This document shows positions 35,891-47,175 of a stretch of 64,000 nucleotides of DNA, piece by piece. How positions within the stretch are numbered: the first letter of the stretch is position 1; each line of letters opens with the position of its first letter. The DNA comes from Vespula vulgaris (Eukaryota > Arthropoda > Insecta > Hymenoptera > Vespidae). The notes below the pieces were generated by a model. That model worked only from the letters and a program-made list of their open reading frames with translations. It did no database searches and was not told where the DNA came from. The stretch lies in the NCBI RefSeq assembly GCF_905475345.1, contig NC_066591.1:5098501-5162500 (forward strand). Reading direction: 5' to 3'. The position numbers and the translations under genes are program-made.

Positions 35891-38388
35891 CGCACTCTTT
35901 CTCTCTCTTTCTCGGTTATATGTAAGGATATCGATAAAGCTCGCTACTTTCAAGTCCTTTTTATTGCACCGATTTGATCTCCTTCACGATATAACCCGTT
36001 CTGCCATATAATTGATCGTTCCCACCAACGCCTGCAACGTTCCAACGATTTCTCTTTTCTTCGCTATTTTTAAATTCGTCACTTCGCGAGTAGTCCTCGC
36101 TGATGGAAATGATTAATTCGATTTCAGAATAGAATATCAACTTAGGCTTATTTTATTATTAAAAAAAAAAGAAGAAAGAGAAAGAAAAATACGACACAAA
36201 AGTATAATTGAAAATAATTTTGTTTATGATATCAATAAAAGTTCGCTCGTAACGAAAAAAAAAAACAATCCGTTTGAAAACATTTACTGTCGCAATTGTT
36301 TTTAACTAACAAAGTTAATGGAAAATCAATTTACGTTTTAAAGTAATCTATAAAAGTTCGATCGTACAAACATTGTAACGTATGAAATTCCCTAAAATGT
36401 AATCGTGAAACGGGAAGATATAAAAGAAAGAATAAAAAACAAAAAACGGATTACTTTTAAAAGATTCGTTGACGTAATATAAATTTAAGCTTTCTCCGAC
36501 GCTTCTTCATCGTCGTATAGCAATGCCGAATGCGTGCTCGATTCCCTTCGTCGTAAAGCGTCAAAACGGTTAGCAGGGAGTATATTCGGAGAAATGGTAA
36601 ACCGAACGGCTCGAAGCTCGTACAAGATTACGTGTAAGGGCATCGATAGGGTGAACGTGACCCCTCTTAAGTCTTATTTATTATACCAACTCGATCGCCT
36701 ACTCGCCTACGATATACTCGATTTCAGTGTGGATGGCCTCGTTTGAGCGGAGTCGCACCCTCGCCTAGCCAGCTGATCTTGATTTGTCGTCCACCCGGTG
36801 TGTATATACAGATGTACCCGACGATTCTCGAATACGCGTATCTTCTACAAGAGTTTTCCAAAGAAATTCTAGAAAGTAAGAAACAGAGGGAAAGAGAGAT
36901 AGAGAGAGAGAGAGAGAAAGAAGAGAAGAGAAAAAGAAATAGAATTTATGATCTTTACTTTACGATACAAGCGTGGTACCCTTTTTCTTTTTTCCTGTTT
37001 TATCTTTATTCTTTTCAATATTTGCCGTTCGTCGTTGGTATCAGACGTTCGAGTGTGCCGAGAGTTTAAATATCGATGAAAGCAACAGAATAAAATTATT
37101 ATATATTGATACGAGAGAGAAAGAAAAAAAGAGATAATACCTTCGGTTGGTATGTGTCAGGATAATTACGGATAGGAGCGTTATGAATTAAATGTAATAC
37201 TCGTATCGTTAATGATTTAATTCGATTGAACAAGATTTTCAGGTTTTATTATAACGTTTAATAAATCCATCGATAGTAATAGGATAACGTTATGCTTCCG
37301 AAAGCTTTGTTTCATTTCGTATTAATTACGTGATATAAACTCGATGGATCGATCGATTGATCGTGGGTTTAAATTGAATTAAATTGTCGATGGAAATGTT
37401 TGTACTGTTATATCGTTGATAGCTTACGATCTTTGACCTTGAACTTGACGAAGGTCTTCGTGGATTTAATATTGGGATTTTCGTAAGAACAAGAAAGAAA
37501 ACTCTTGAGAAGGGAGTGAGTGGGAGGGAGAGATTTATGAGATGGTAGATCCACGGAAAAGAACGATAAACTGTTCAAAGGAATTAGAGAAATGATAGGA
37601 TTTGAGTATAAAGTGATTTTTAGGGTTGAATAATATGGATGTTCTCCAAAAGTCCGATCCTTCGCGTAAAACGGACCGACGTTTTGTTTCGTATTTTCAT
37701 AGAAACTTTCAAGTGAAAACTGTCGCTCGCAGTGAGTTGAAATGACAAAAAAAAGGGGGTTAAAGCACGGCTTTTGCATCGTGATGGAAAAAGAAAAAAG
37801 AAATATACGAAAGAGAAGTTTCAACGAAATGCGAACGTTTGTTTCGTTTGTCGTTTTGAAAGTTTAGGAAAATTACTTTTATTCGTATATACAGTTGCTT
37901 ATATCACGTTATTATGAAAGTATGTACGTATGTATACATTTTATAAGCTGACAATCGTGTTGATAACAAAGAAAAAAAAATATTTGTAATAAAAATATGT
38001 TTTTCTTAGGTCAACTGTATCTTTAATCGATTTCTTTTTTAATATCGATTTTTTCAATGCTTGTATAAAAGAATACCCGTATAAAATTGAAAAGGTTAAA
38101 GGTTCCGAAAGAATGATTGAAGAATGAACGAAAAAATTACTACAGTTTTTAACACGAAAAAGTGTTTATTGTACAACAAATTCGGGAATATGTCAATTTC
38201 AATATAACGTTCAATATAGTGCGTCAAATAAAGTAGATAGTGACTAAACTCGAAAGATAAAATGCAAAGTGAGATAGCAGAGGTAATAATGTAGTCATGT
38301 GTCATCTTGAAGATATCGAATAGCAATCATCGCCAGTTGCAAACTTCTCGTATCATCTTTGGGAACGTTTTCAGCCGTTATTAATTAG

Positions 38389-38497
38389 GTCGTTGACCTG
38401 TAATCGCGATATGTACGGATTAATTTGGATTATTATTGCTCAGTTCGCCGACCTGTAATTGCTATCTGCACCAACCGATCTCGAATATTATTATTCT
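38389..38497. repeat. Diverged tandem pair, about 55-bp period
   Basis: The word GACCTGTAAT with similar flanks occurs at 38,395 and is repeated 55 nt later as CGACCTGTAATTG, each copy followed by a related stretch ending in a TTATTATT run. It appears to be an old duplication. Confidence 0.5.
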
Positions 38498-40257
38498 GGT
38501 TGTCAATTGTCGCTCGCTAATCTACGTTTCGAGAAATGTTGAAGGTATCTGTCACGAGCATCGAACTGTCGATGACTTGTCAAAACAGCTTGTTTTTGTT
38601 ATTGAGTTTTCATTCTCTCTGAAACATTATGCATTGGCTGATAGTCGAGAATAAAGCGATAATCGTCTCATTAGATTTAATTTTCTTTCAGTGCTTTCTG
38701 AATGGATCAAGTGAAAAAAGAGAGAGAGACAAAAAAAGTATTTGTATGAACAGTCGAACGCTTCGCAAAGCTGGCGTTCTGATATGAAAGTTCCGTAGTT
38801 CAAAATGACGTGTAAGCTCGAAATACGACAAAAGGTGAATTCGTTCGGTTAAAATCGAAGTACGAAATGAGAGAGATTTTCCATTTTTCCCTTTTCCTAT
38901 CATTGATGGACTAGTTTAGAAAAACATCAACGCGTTTTCGATCTTTTTTCTTTCAACAAATCAATACCTTCTTCTTTCGCTTTTTTCTATTCGTTTTTCT
39001 CATCTCTCACAGATCATTCGATTCACGCGATTTCTTTACCTCCTTGGTTCTCCGTTTAGTTTTCGGGTCACTGCGCTCTTTAATTAGTGCAATCAACGTT
39101 CAGAAGAAGAAAATTCTCGATAAGAAAAACGATTATTCTCTTTGGCTTTGTATTGATAACAAAACCTGTCTGAAGATAGCAGGATAATTATGTATATAAA
39201 TAAAAAAAAAAAAATGAGAAATTAACGTAGAAGAGATAAAAATCAGTGAAATAGTTTTTATCGTCGAGAACAATAATGTCAAGCAAACAGTAAAATTTGT
39301 GGAATTTCACAAAACTCAAGTGCGATGGTACTTCTCGTTTCAATGCTTTAATTCACCATCGGACGTTCGAATTCGTTTTCTTTCTCTCTTTCTCTCTCTC
39401 TCTCTCTCTATCACATTCATTTAACTGGGTCTATAATTCTTCGTATTTCGATTCTTCTCCTCTTTTCTCTCTCCCAACGTTAATCCACTATTTTCTATTC
39501 GATTACGGTCCCGAGACTGGCTAAGAAAACATATCTAGAATCGATGCACACGTGAAAGCATCGAAAAATTATCGATTTCTTTTCTTTTTTTTCTTTTCCT
39601 CTCTCTCTCTCTTTAAAGAACAATTACGAATTTTATTTCATTTTTCTATTCATCTTAGTTATCATTTATTCTCCACTTTCAATATTTATTCAAATCTATG
39701 TATGTTCGTAATTGTACTGTTTTTTTTTCTCTTTTTCTTTTTTCTTAACGCAGAATTTAACTACCCTTCTCTTTGTATTTTTTTTCTTTCGTACCAAATA
39801 TGAAAATTTTCATTCTGTAATATTTACCATAATTTTTTTTAGTCCTATCTCTCGTTTGATACCTCGCAGCGAAAAGAAAAAAGAAAGAGAGTACAGTTAA
39901 AAATGAAATAGAGTAATACCAACAAAACAGGACGTCGACGATCGTTTTTCTAGACCTACAATGCAATTCATACGTGAAAACGAGAGCTCGACTGTCTTGA
40001 TTTTCTTTTCATGCTTTCATGCAAATATCACCTTACACACGTTGAGCTGATATCGCGGCGATCTTCCCGTGTACGTGCACGACTTTTCTCTTTCTCTTTG
40101 GAGAAAGAATGAAAGAAAGAGAGATAGACAGAGACAGAGAGAACGTAGCAGAAAACTCGTATAGAGAAACTCTCAACGGTAAGGATCCAGAAAATCCATG
40201 CAAATTTTATTGCTTGGACGGACGCTCGTTCGAGATAGAAAAAGAAATAGTAAAATA

Positions 40258-40316
40258 AGAAGAAAAAGAAGAAGAAGAGGAAGAAGAGAAGAAGAAGAAG
40301 AAGAAGAAGAAGAAAG
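40258..40316. repeat. (GAA)n trinucleotide tract
   Basis: About 18 GAA/AAG-type units with AGG and AAA variants. It yields poly-Glu or poly-Arg in + frames. Confidence 0.9.
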
Positions 40317-42228
40317 GTTACGTCGAAACGGTTTGTCAGTTAGCATCGAAGAGGGAATCTTAAGCGGTTGTCGGGGTTTAACATCGAAAAAGAAACTTCG
40401 TAAAAAGAATAGATAGATAGAAATAAAGAACAAGCGAAAGAGAAAAAGAGAAAATGAGAGTAACAAAGAGGAGAGGCCGGAAAAAGACACAAAGGGAGGA
40501 AGAAGTCTCAGGATGTAATTCCGTAAATACGTTCCGGTTTTGGTTCCGCTCAACCGAGCACGACCACCATCACTGCCACTTTATCCCTCTTTCCACGACT
40601 TTTCCATCCGTGGAAAGAAGGATAGGAAAGGAAAGAAGGAAAAGCTAGAAAGAGAAAAAAGAGGAAGAGAAAGAGGGACGGAGAGAGAAAGAGGGAGAGA
40701 GGGAGAGAGACAGAGAAAAAGAGAGAGAGAGAGTGAGAGAATCAAAAAAGGAGAAGGGTTATAACCAAGTGCGTGGCACGTGGTGCGACGTGTGCGCTTG
40801 TGGTCGAGGCCGACTTTTTTGCGGTTCAAAGAGCCAGAAAATGGCCGTTCACACATATAGGCAGACACATAGAGACAGGACCGTCCTTTTTGCTTGGAAA
40901 AGAAGTACCAAGCAGCGACTCGTCGCACAGAAAATAATCTCATTGGCAACGTTGAAAGACTCGATTAATGTATCCTGAACTCGTCGCTCTCTTTTATAGG
41001 TGAGCTGTTTAATTAACTAGTCTCTTTTTCTCTCTTTCCCTTCATTCGTCTTTCTTCTCTTAATTCAAATGTTTACACTATACTAGTATGATGTTTCATC
41101 ATGCTACACGAATTTTTTGTTAAACTTTCGGCCAAATCCGAGTAGATCGCATTACCTCGTGCCACGTCACGACGAATCGTTGCTGTCGAGTTTGCGAGAG
41201 ATCATATTTTTTCCGTAGGGGTTGACAGTGAGAGAAAGAGAAAGAGAGAGAAAGAGAGACAAAGAGAGACAAAGATAGAGAAAGGGCTTGGTGGACGAGT
41301 GACGCAGGTGCGGTTTGTTGCTGAAGCAGCTATATACTCGTGCTAACAATATTTAATCGTTCTCTCTCTCTATTTTTCTCTTTCTCTCTCTCTCTCTCTC
41401 TTACTCAGTTTACTTGTTTACTCGTTACGCGATTGTTGTTTTTCCAAGTGAAATATAGTCGTTTACGAAACAGTTATTCTTCGAAAGACGATCTTTACTA
41501 TTTGTAGATATACTCTTTACACTACGTTTCATATTTGCATTTTATATGAGTAATCATTTATCTCTTTCTTCATATTCCCTCAAATCTTCATCCTCAAAAC
41601 AATCAGATTTTTATCGAATTTTCCGGGGTTGGTAAGCTTAAACTGTAAGGTGAAATTGACCGTTTCGTAGGCGTACGTGGAAGATAAAATCGTATGCAAT
41701 CTAAAGAGAAAGAAAGAGATGGAAAGAGAGAGAGAAGAGGTTCATGGGAGAGCAGGAATGAGGAAGAAAATGGGTTTAAGAAGAGTTTACTGCCGTGGGA
41801 TTCTGAGCTGCGTTAAAACGTTCTTCGCTTCTATCCCGACATAAATTCTCGAAATATCGATATAATATTTTACGTTGGTCGCTTTACGATGGAAATTACA
41901 CATTTTTTCCTTACAAAATTATTCTCAATCGTGTCTTTGCAAGTGGTTATTCTTTCTTTTTACTTTACCGAACTAAAAAGACACAGTACTTTATTAGTTC
42001 TTATTTTTCTTCAAAAATTCTTACTCTTTCTCTTCTTTCTTAGCAAATGAATTAAAAGCATGAATATCATTTTAGTTATTAAAACCAAAGTTTGCATAGG
42101 GGAAACATCGTCTCTTCTAATCATATTGCGGCGAACAAACGGGACAAGTTCTTAGGTACAATTTTGGAGTTGGCTTGTCCTCGTCGAAGTGTGTCCGTCG
42201 AAGAGAACTCGGTTAGCCTCCGTTTCAG

Positions 42229-42375
42229 CTAGGGAGCTTGGTATTTCCGTTCAACTTCGAGCACCCTTCTTACAACAGCCACTCTCGCTTCACCGGTCAG
42301 GATAATTTTCACTCGGAGAATCGTACGGAGCTACCGAGGCTATCCGTTTCGACGTGTGCCGTGCAAAGTGATTGA
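42229..42375 (+). CDS. Candidate terminal exon, 48 codons, unproven
   Basis: It follows an acceptor-like CCTCCGTTTCAG, with an in-frame TAG just upstream so the frame only makes sense as a spliced exon. The 48 codons before TGA (42,373-42,375) show a mixed, non-repetitive composition, beginning L-G-S-L-V-F-P-F-N-F-E-H-P and ending C-A-V-Q-S-D. Many third positions are C or G, unlike the local AT-rich DNA. No nearby AATAAA follows, no domain is recognised, and the local GC content makes a frame of this length by chance quite likely. Confidence 0.2.
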   Translation, partial: LGSLVFPFNFEHPSYNSHSRFTGQDNFHSENRTELPRLSVSTCAVQSD

Positions 42376-42716
42376 TTCTTCGATAGTGATTAATGGTGCT
42401 TGCTTGCGAACCGTCTTAATACGTCAGACTGTAATGGACGTGAACGTTCGAAATGCGATACCTTTGGCCAAAGGAATCGTCTTCGTTTCTCTCTAGGAAA
42501 AGAGAGAGAACAGAAAGAAAGATCTTCTTTTCCTATCACACATATATATATACATGCACACACACTCGCATTCGATAAACGATAGATCGAACACTTTCAT
42601 TTTCGATGCTTCTTCGTATATGAAGAATTTGCAAACTTTGAAAGCAGTAAAAAACAAAGAATGATCAATATAAATTGATCCTATCAAAATAATACGAGAA
42701 AGAAGACTTATTTATT

Positions 42717-42722
<6 letters not shown>

Positions 42723-42756
<34 letters not shown>
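42723..42756. repeat. (TA)17 microsatellite
   Basis: Uninterrupted TA dinucleotides followed by a TATG/TG-rich tail. Confidence 0.95.
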
Positions 42757-42758
<2 letters not shown>

Positions 42759-43143
42759 TGTATGTATGTGTGTGTATCCGCTTTTAATTATTAATTTTTT
42801 CACGAATATTCATTATCACGTATTGGGTCACCGATATCATCTTCGTTTTCTTCGTTCGAAGAATACGATTTACATCTGATTCACCCAAATAGCGAACTAC
42901 GATTTTTATCCAAAAAAGTTCGTACGTTCGTGTTTCTAGTAATAAAAAACGATGGCAACGATATAATATGATGACGGTGGTTGTAGTTGTTAGATAACTC
43001 CAAGTCCGTTGAGAAAGTCGAGTAGGTTGCTGCTCTATATCGCACTCTGGGTGCTTTTATAACGATTGCACCTCGCACGGCAACGAAAGTCCAACGATAA
43101 AGGAGCTGTTAAACCTTCGAGAAGGAAAGCAAGAGAAATAGAA

Positions 43144-43146
<3 letters not shown>

Positions 43147-43180
<34 letters not shown>

Positions 43181-43203
43181 GAAAGAGAGAGAGAGAGAGA
43201 GAA
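43147..43203. repeat. Compound (GATA)n-(GA)n
   Basis: About eight GATA units directly joined to a GA run with one AAA interruption. Confidence 0.95.
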
Positions 43204-43472
43204 GAGGACAGAGTGACTCACCTTCGGTTCGAAAGTTTTTCAGAGAACTCCGAGGCGTCGGCCATTACCGTGGATCACATACTTTCTTACTTCACTTCTC
43301 TTTTCTTCCACTTTCCCTCCTCCCATACCACGTTTTCTCTTCTTTCTTAATCTATCTTCCTTCCTCCGCAACACACTAGAAAGTACTCAGTAGGTGAAAC
43401 TTTCGGCGACGTTTCCGGACTTAAAAATCTATCCGCCTTAAAACTGATTAGACGAAGTGCTGGGTGGCTTCT

Positions 43473-43516
<44 letters not shown>
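43473..43516. repeat. (CT)22 microsatellite
   Basis: Uninterrupted CT dinucleotides; frames through it are Arg-Glu strings on the - strand. Confidence 0.95.
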
Positions 43517-43521
<5 letters not shown>

Positions 43522-43789
43522 CTACAATCTCTCTCTTTCTCTCCTTTTTTCTCTTGTGCTATTACCCATGTTCTGCTTTCCACCCACGTAAGGCAGTCCC
43601 CAGCGTAGCTTTAATTGGAAGGAAAATTTAAAATCGTGCCCGTTCGAGCTTTCCATTGCCTTTCTCCTTCTTCTCTTCCCATCTCTTTCTACTTTCTGTC
43701 TCTTTTCCTCTATCTTATCCAACCAACCAAATTCATGTATCTATAAATGTCTCGTAGCACGTCCAAAGAATTCCATTGCTCTCGGCGAA

Positions 43790-43845
43790 TTTCTCTCTCT
43801 CTCTCTCTCTCTATTTCTCTCTCTCTCTCTCTCTCTCTTTCTTTC
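43790..43845. repeat. CT microsatellite
   Basis: Two CT runs separated by a short ATTT interruption. Confidence 0.9.
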
Positions 43846-44688
43846 TAGACTTAGATTTATCTTTGTTACACTAATGTATGTCAGCTTGCTAATGTTCGAA
43901 AGAGAAAAGAGAAAGAGAGAGAGAAGAGAGAGAGAGAAAGAACGAACATGAATAATAACGATGAAAATAAACGTCACTTGCATCGAAGCACAATGCCTGT
44001 TTTTCTTGCTAAGTTGCTCAAACTAGGTAACTTAATAAAAATCTTATATATTATGCGAAAATATGAAAATATAATGACGAGTACATGAGCGGATGTAATT
44101 CACGAGTGGATGGATGTATGCATGGAGGTACGAATAATCAAATAATGAGAAAAGCTTCGTCTAATTTCAGATAATATGTTCCAAAATGTATGCTACCATA
44201 TTTTGTTGTAAAAGAGATGGAAAAAGAGTACCTACGCGAGAGTAGCATTAGGCAAAAAGTATAAAGAGTTAGCCGAAAAGAAAATAGGATCGTTTCGTAT
44301 TATTACGGTGCAACGGTACGAGGTGCAATCGTTTGATCACGAGTTGTAACGAGGAGTCTTTGTTGAAATTTTTATACAAATTTACTTTCCGTCTTTTTTA
44401 ATATGTAAAAATTATTATTCTTATTATCGTTATCACAGTTTCATAAATATATATTCTACATTTAAACATCTTTAGAAAAATTTACATTACATGAAATTTG
44501 TTCGGGATTATTTCTTAAAATGATTTAAACGAATACATCGTAGAATTTTCTTTCAATACCTTTTCGCTCGTTAATCAAACATCTACTTCAAACGTGTAAC
44601 ATGACTGACTCGCTGCATAATCTCACTCGGTCAAAGGGAGAAAAGAGGGTTGGTTACTTGATCTTCTGCCGATAGATGAACGAAAGAA

Positions 44689-44694
<6 letters not shown>

Positions 44695-44720
<26 letters not shown>

Positions 44721-44728
44721 GAAAAGAA

Positions 44729-44762
<34 letters not shown>
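44695..44762. repeat. Compound GA microsatellite
   Basis: GA runs with AAA and GGAAAAGAAAT interruptions; the right-hand run is pure. Confidence 0.92.
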
Positions 44763-44764
<2 letters not shown>

Positions 44765-45736
44765 TCGAACGGTATCGAAGTAGTCAATCGCTTCAATTTA
44801 ACGCGGAAAGTGCTTAATGCAGAACTCGAGAAAGAGGAAAGAGTGAAAAACGGTGAAAAAAATGAAACGAGACAAAACGATAGAGAATAGAGTGACGGTG
44901 GAAAAGAGGGAACTAGCGTAGAGAAAGACTTGTGAGAAAAGAATGTCAAGTATCTTCAAGGTAGAGATCTACTTTCGAATCGCACGTGCGGAGGGCGAAG
45001 AGGAAAGAGAAGGAAAGCAGAATATGCTGCCTACTTTTTCAATCCTTCTTTCTTTTTTTCACATATGCTGACATACACATAAAGCGCACGTCGTATGAAG
45101 GTGAAAGAAAGTCATCGCTCGAATCATCGACTTACCGAGAGGAAGCATTTTCCCTTTCCTTTTTTTTTTTAATGAACCAATTTTCTACTCTTAGATATCA
45201 AAGAGTTTAAGAAATTTTCAATATTTTAAAAACGACCTAGGACGAAGTACATCGTCTTTGGGTTTTTGAAACGATAGCTCTTCGATGTCTTCTCGATGCT
45301 AAGAGCGAACGATAAATTTTATAATATCTCGACGTAATCGTATGTTATCTTTACGAAAACAGGAATATACCCAGGGCAGATTTATTAATAGCTTTAGTCA
45401 CACGACGCGCCTAACGAGCTCTTGATGAATTAGCTTTGCTTTCTCTCGACGATGTTACGTGGGTGGAGTAGAAAACAACGTAATGCATCGCATTTCGTCT
45501 CATGAATTTTCGAGGATATCATTGCGTCTTAAATGTCCTTATCGCACTTTGAACTTAAACTCTGTGATCATCTCGTTAATTTTCAATAAGACATATTATG
45601 CCAATAAGACTCTAGTTCTTTTTTTTTGTAACAAGGTCAAGCATTGTTCGTCGTCACGAAACTGGCAAATATTTGACTGCCGTTATGTCCACGACGATAG
45701 TTATGAACCTTCGTGCTTAACGAAAGAAAAAAAAGT

Positions 45737-45743
<7 letters not shown>

Positions 45744-45786
<43 letters not shown>
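45744..45786. repeat. (GA)21 microsatellite
   Basis: Uninterrupted GA dinucleotides. Confidence 0.95.
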
Positions 45787-45789
<3 letters not shown>

Positions 45790-46390
45790 AAAAAATGAAA
45801 GAAAGTCAAGAAAGGTCAAGTTTTTCAACGACAACATTAAACGTTATCGTGAAGTTGCAACAAGAAAGTTAAAATTACGTAAGAAATCTGCCGAACTTTC
45901 GTTTTACTTTGGTTACAACGATGAACGAAGCCAATATTCTTTGCACAAGGTTGCTACCTACTCTACTATAATCCTTGAAATTTATTCCTGAGGTCGCAAC
46001 GCGAAGGCCAGCAGAACTCTTAACGAAAATAATGATTTTAAACTCGTCCGTCTAACAAATTCTCAACGGCACGTTCTCCAAATTGCAAAGGTCATCGTTG
46101 CTGCTGCTACAATTACTGTTTCTAGCGGATAATACGTCACGGAAGAACCGCAACCTTTTAAGGAGTTCTTCATCTTTTCCTTTTTGTCTCTCTCTCTGCC
46201 TCTCTTTCTCTCTCTTATTTCTCCTATCCAACACCATCACCACTACTACTATCACATAATTCTTTTTTTTTAACCATATTTAAAAGTATAATTTTAAAAT
46301 GACGGTGGCAGAACACACGAAGTGGCTCATAAGCATAATTTATGCGGTTGTTTCTCCCTTTTCCGTTCCATCTTTTTCATCTCTTTTTTC

Positions 46391-46391
<1 letters not shown>

Positions 46392-46458
<67 letters not shown>

Positions 46459-46459
46459 C
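46392..46459. repeat. Compound CT microsatellite
   Basis: CT dinucleotides with single TTT and CCC interruptions. Confidence 0.93.
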
Positions 46460-46698
46460 TTCCCATGTCTTTTAATAAAGGGTTTCCGTGAGGGTCAAGA
46501 AAGACCGAGCTTTCCAGATACGACAGTCGGGAATATCTTATGCAATCACCATCGCGGAAAGCGTTTGCTTGTTATAACTTTTGATAGAAGTAAAATTTTC
46601 CAATTCTGTTTCAAGTTCTTTATGAATAGTGACGTTTTGTAAGTATATACGTGTTTAAACTTTTTTGAACTATAATAAGTAAGTTTAACCTAATCTGA

Positions 46699-47175
46699 TC
46701 AAATTTTACACAGAGTTTATTTTCGATAGAGAGAATCGCTGTCTATAAATTCAGACTTTGATTAGATTGATTTCAAAATGATTTTATTACAAACAATTTA
46801 ATGATTAAAAATGTTATAACAGCAGAAACGATATTATCGAAATTTTACAGGAAAATTTGGACGTTTTATAGTTCATGAATTCAAATTGATTGATTGATTA
46901 CAAAATACTATATTTTTTATTATATACCATTTAAAGGTAAAAATTAATGAAATGATTGAATCGATGATATCGAAATTTTCTGGAAAACTTTAACAAGCTG
47001 TGAAAATATATCGTTTTTAAATTCAAATAAATTTCTCAATTATTTTTAAAATATCACGTGTTTCGTAATAAACATTTTAATAATAATAATTAATGAAACA
47101 TTCGTACCGATTCTATTGAAATTTTACAAGTAACTTTTCCACGTTTCGTATGTAGCATTTCTCTATTATATAAAA
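46699..47175. repeat. Diverged tandem array, about 133-146-bp units
   Basis: The motif TCGAAATTTTAC, or a close variant, recurs at 46,699, 46,837, 46,970 and 47,116 (spacings 138, 133 and 146 nt). Within units the order of other words is also kept: an AATTCAAA-type word about 60 nt in, then TTAATTAATGAAA-type, then a GAT-rich end before the next copy. Copies are heavily diverged and AT-rich; the fourth is partial. No open frame is conserved across units. It resembles an old minisatellite or satellite fragment. Confidence 0.6.

Larger units (their letters stand above)
31598..36720. other. Gene-free stretch, presumed intronic or intergenic
   Basis: No supported gene. It contains (TA)n at 32,391-32,437 and GA tracts at 34,465-34,497 and 34,866-34,892. 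A CG-richer segment at 33,840-34,140 has no open frame of interest and could be a conserved non-coding element. A perfect 20-bp palindrome lies at 35,871-35,890. Confidence 0.5.
36721..42228. other. Gene-free stretch with GA and GAA repeats
   Basis: No supported gene. A frame at 36,728-36,870 follows an acceptor-like ATTTCAG and meets a donor-like AAA|GTAAGA, but its start phase does not match the first exon and no domain is visible. Repeats: GA at 36,890-36,920, 40,095-40,140, 40,675-40,740 and 41,230-41,275; CT at 39,378-39,410 and 41,361-41,400; GAA at 40,258-40,316; and a diverged pair of about 55-bp units at 38,389-38,497. Confidence 0.45.
42376..46698. other. Microsatellite-rich gene-free stretch
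   Basis: No supported gene. Repeats are especially dense here (TA, GATA, CT and GA listed separately). CT tracts at 43,473 and 43,790 face GA tracts at 43,900-43,945 and 44,695-44,762, so complementary tracts lie within 0.1-1.3 kb of each other. A minus-strand ATG at 43,656 opens 30 codons to a donor-like GTAATA at 43,565; I do not regard it as sufficient for a gene call. Confidence 0.5.

Noticed and set aside
36728..36873. Possible exon between ATTTCAG and GTAAGA
   Set aside because: It needs a phase-0 upstream exon that is not seen, and the second half runs into a GA tract.
37434..37442. TGACCTTGA, a monomeric nuclear-receptor type site
   Set aside because: A nine-base match is expected about once per 100 kb by chance on both strands; no clustering or promoter context.
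43147..43181. Direct GATA repeats considered as a spaced repeat array such as CRISPR
   Set aside because: Units are four bases with no spacers; it is a plain microsatellite, and the window is eukaryotic.
43566..43656. Minus-strand ATG with 30 codons to a GTAATA donor
   Set aside because: The composition is plausible but it sits between purine repeats with no downstream exon, no upstream promoter motif and no domain.
45459..45872. 137-codon + frame with several cysteines
   Set aside because: The second half is (GA)n-encoded Arg-Glu; the cysteine spacing fits no family I recognise and there are no splice signals.
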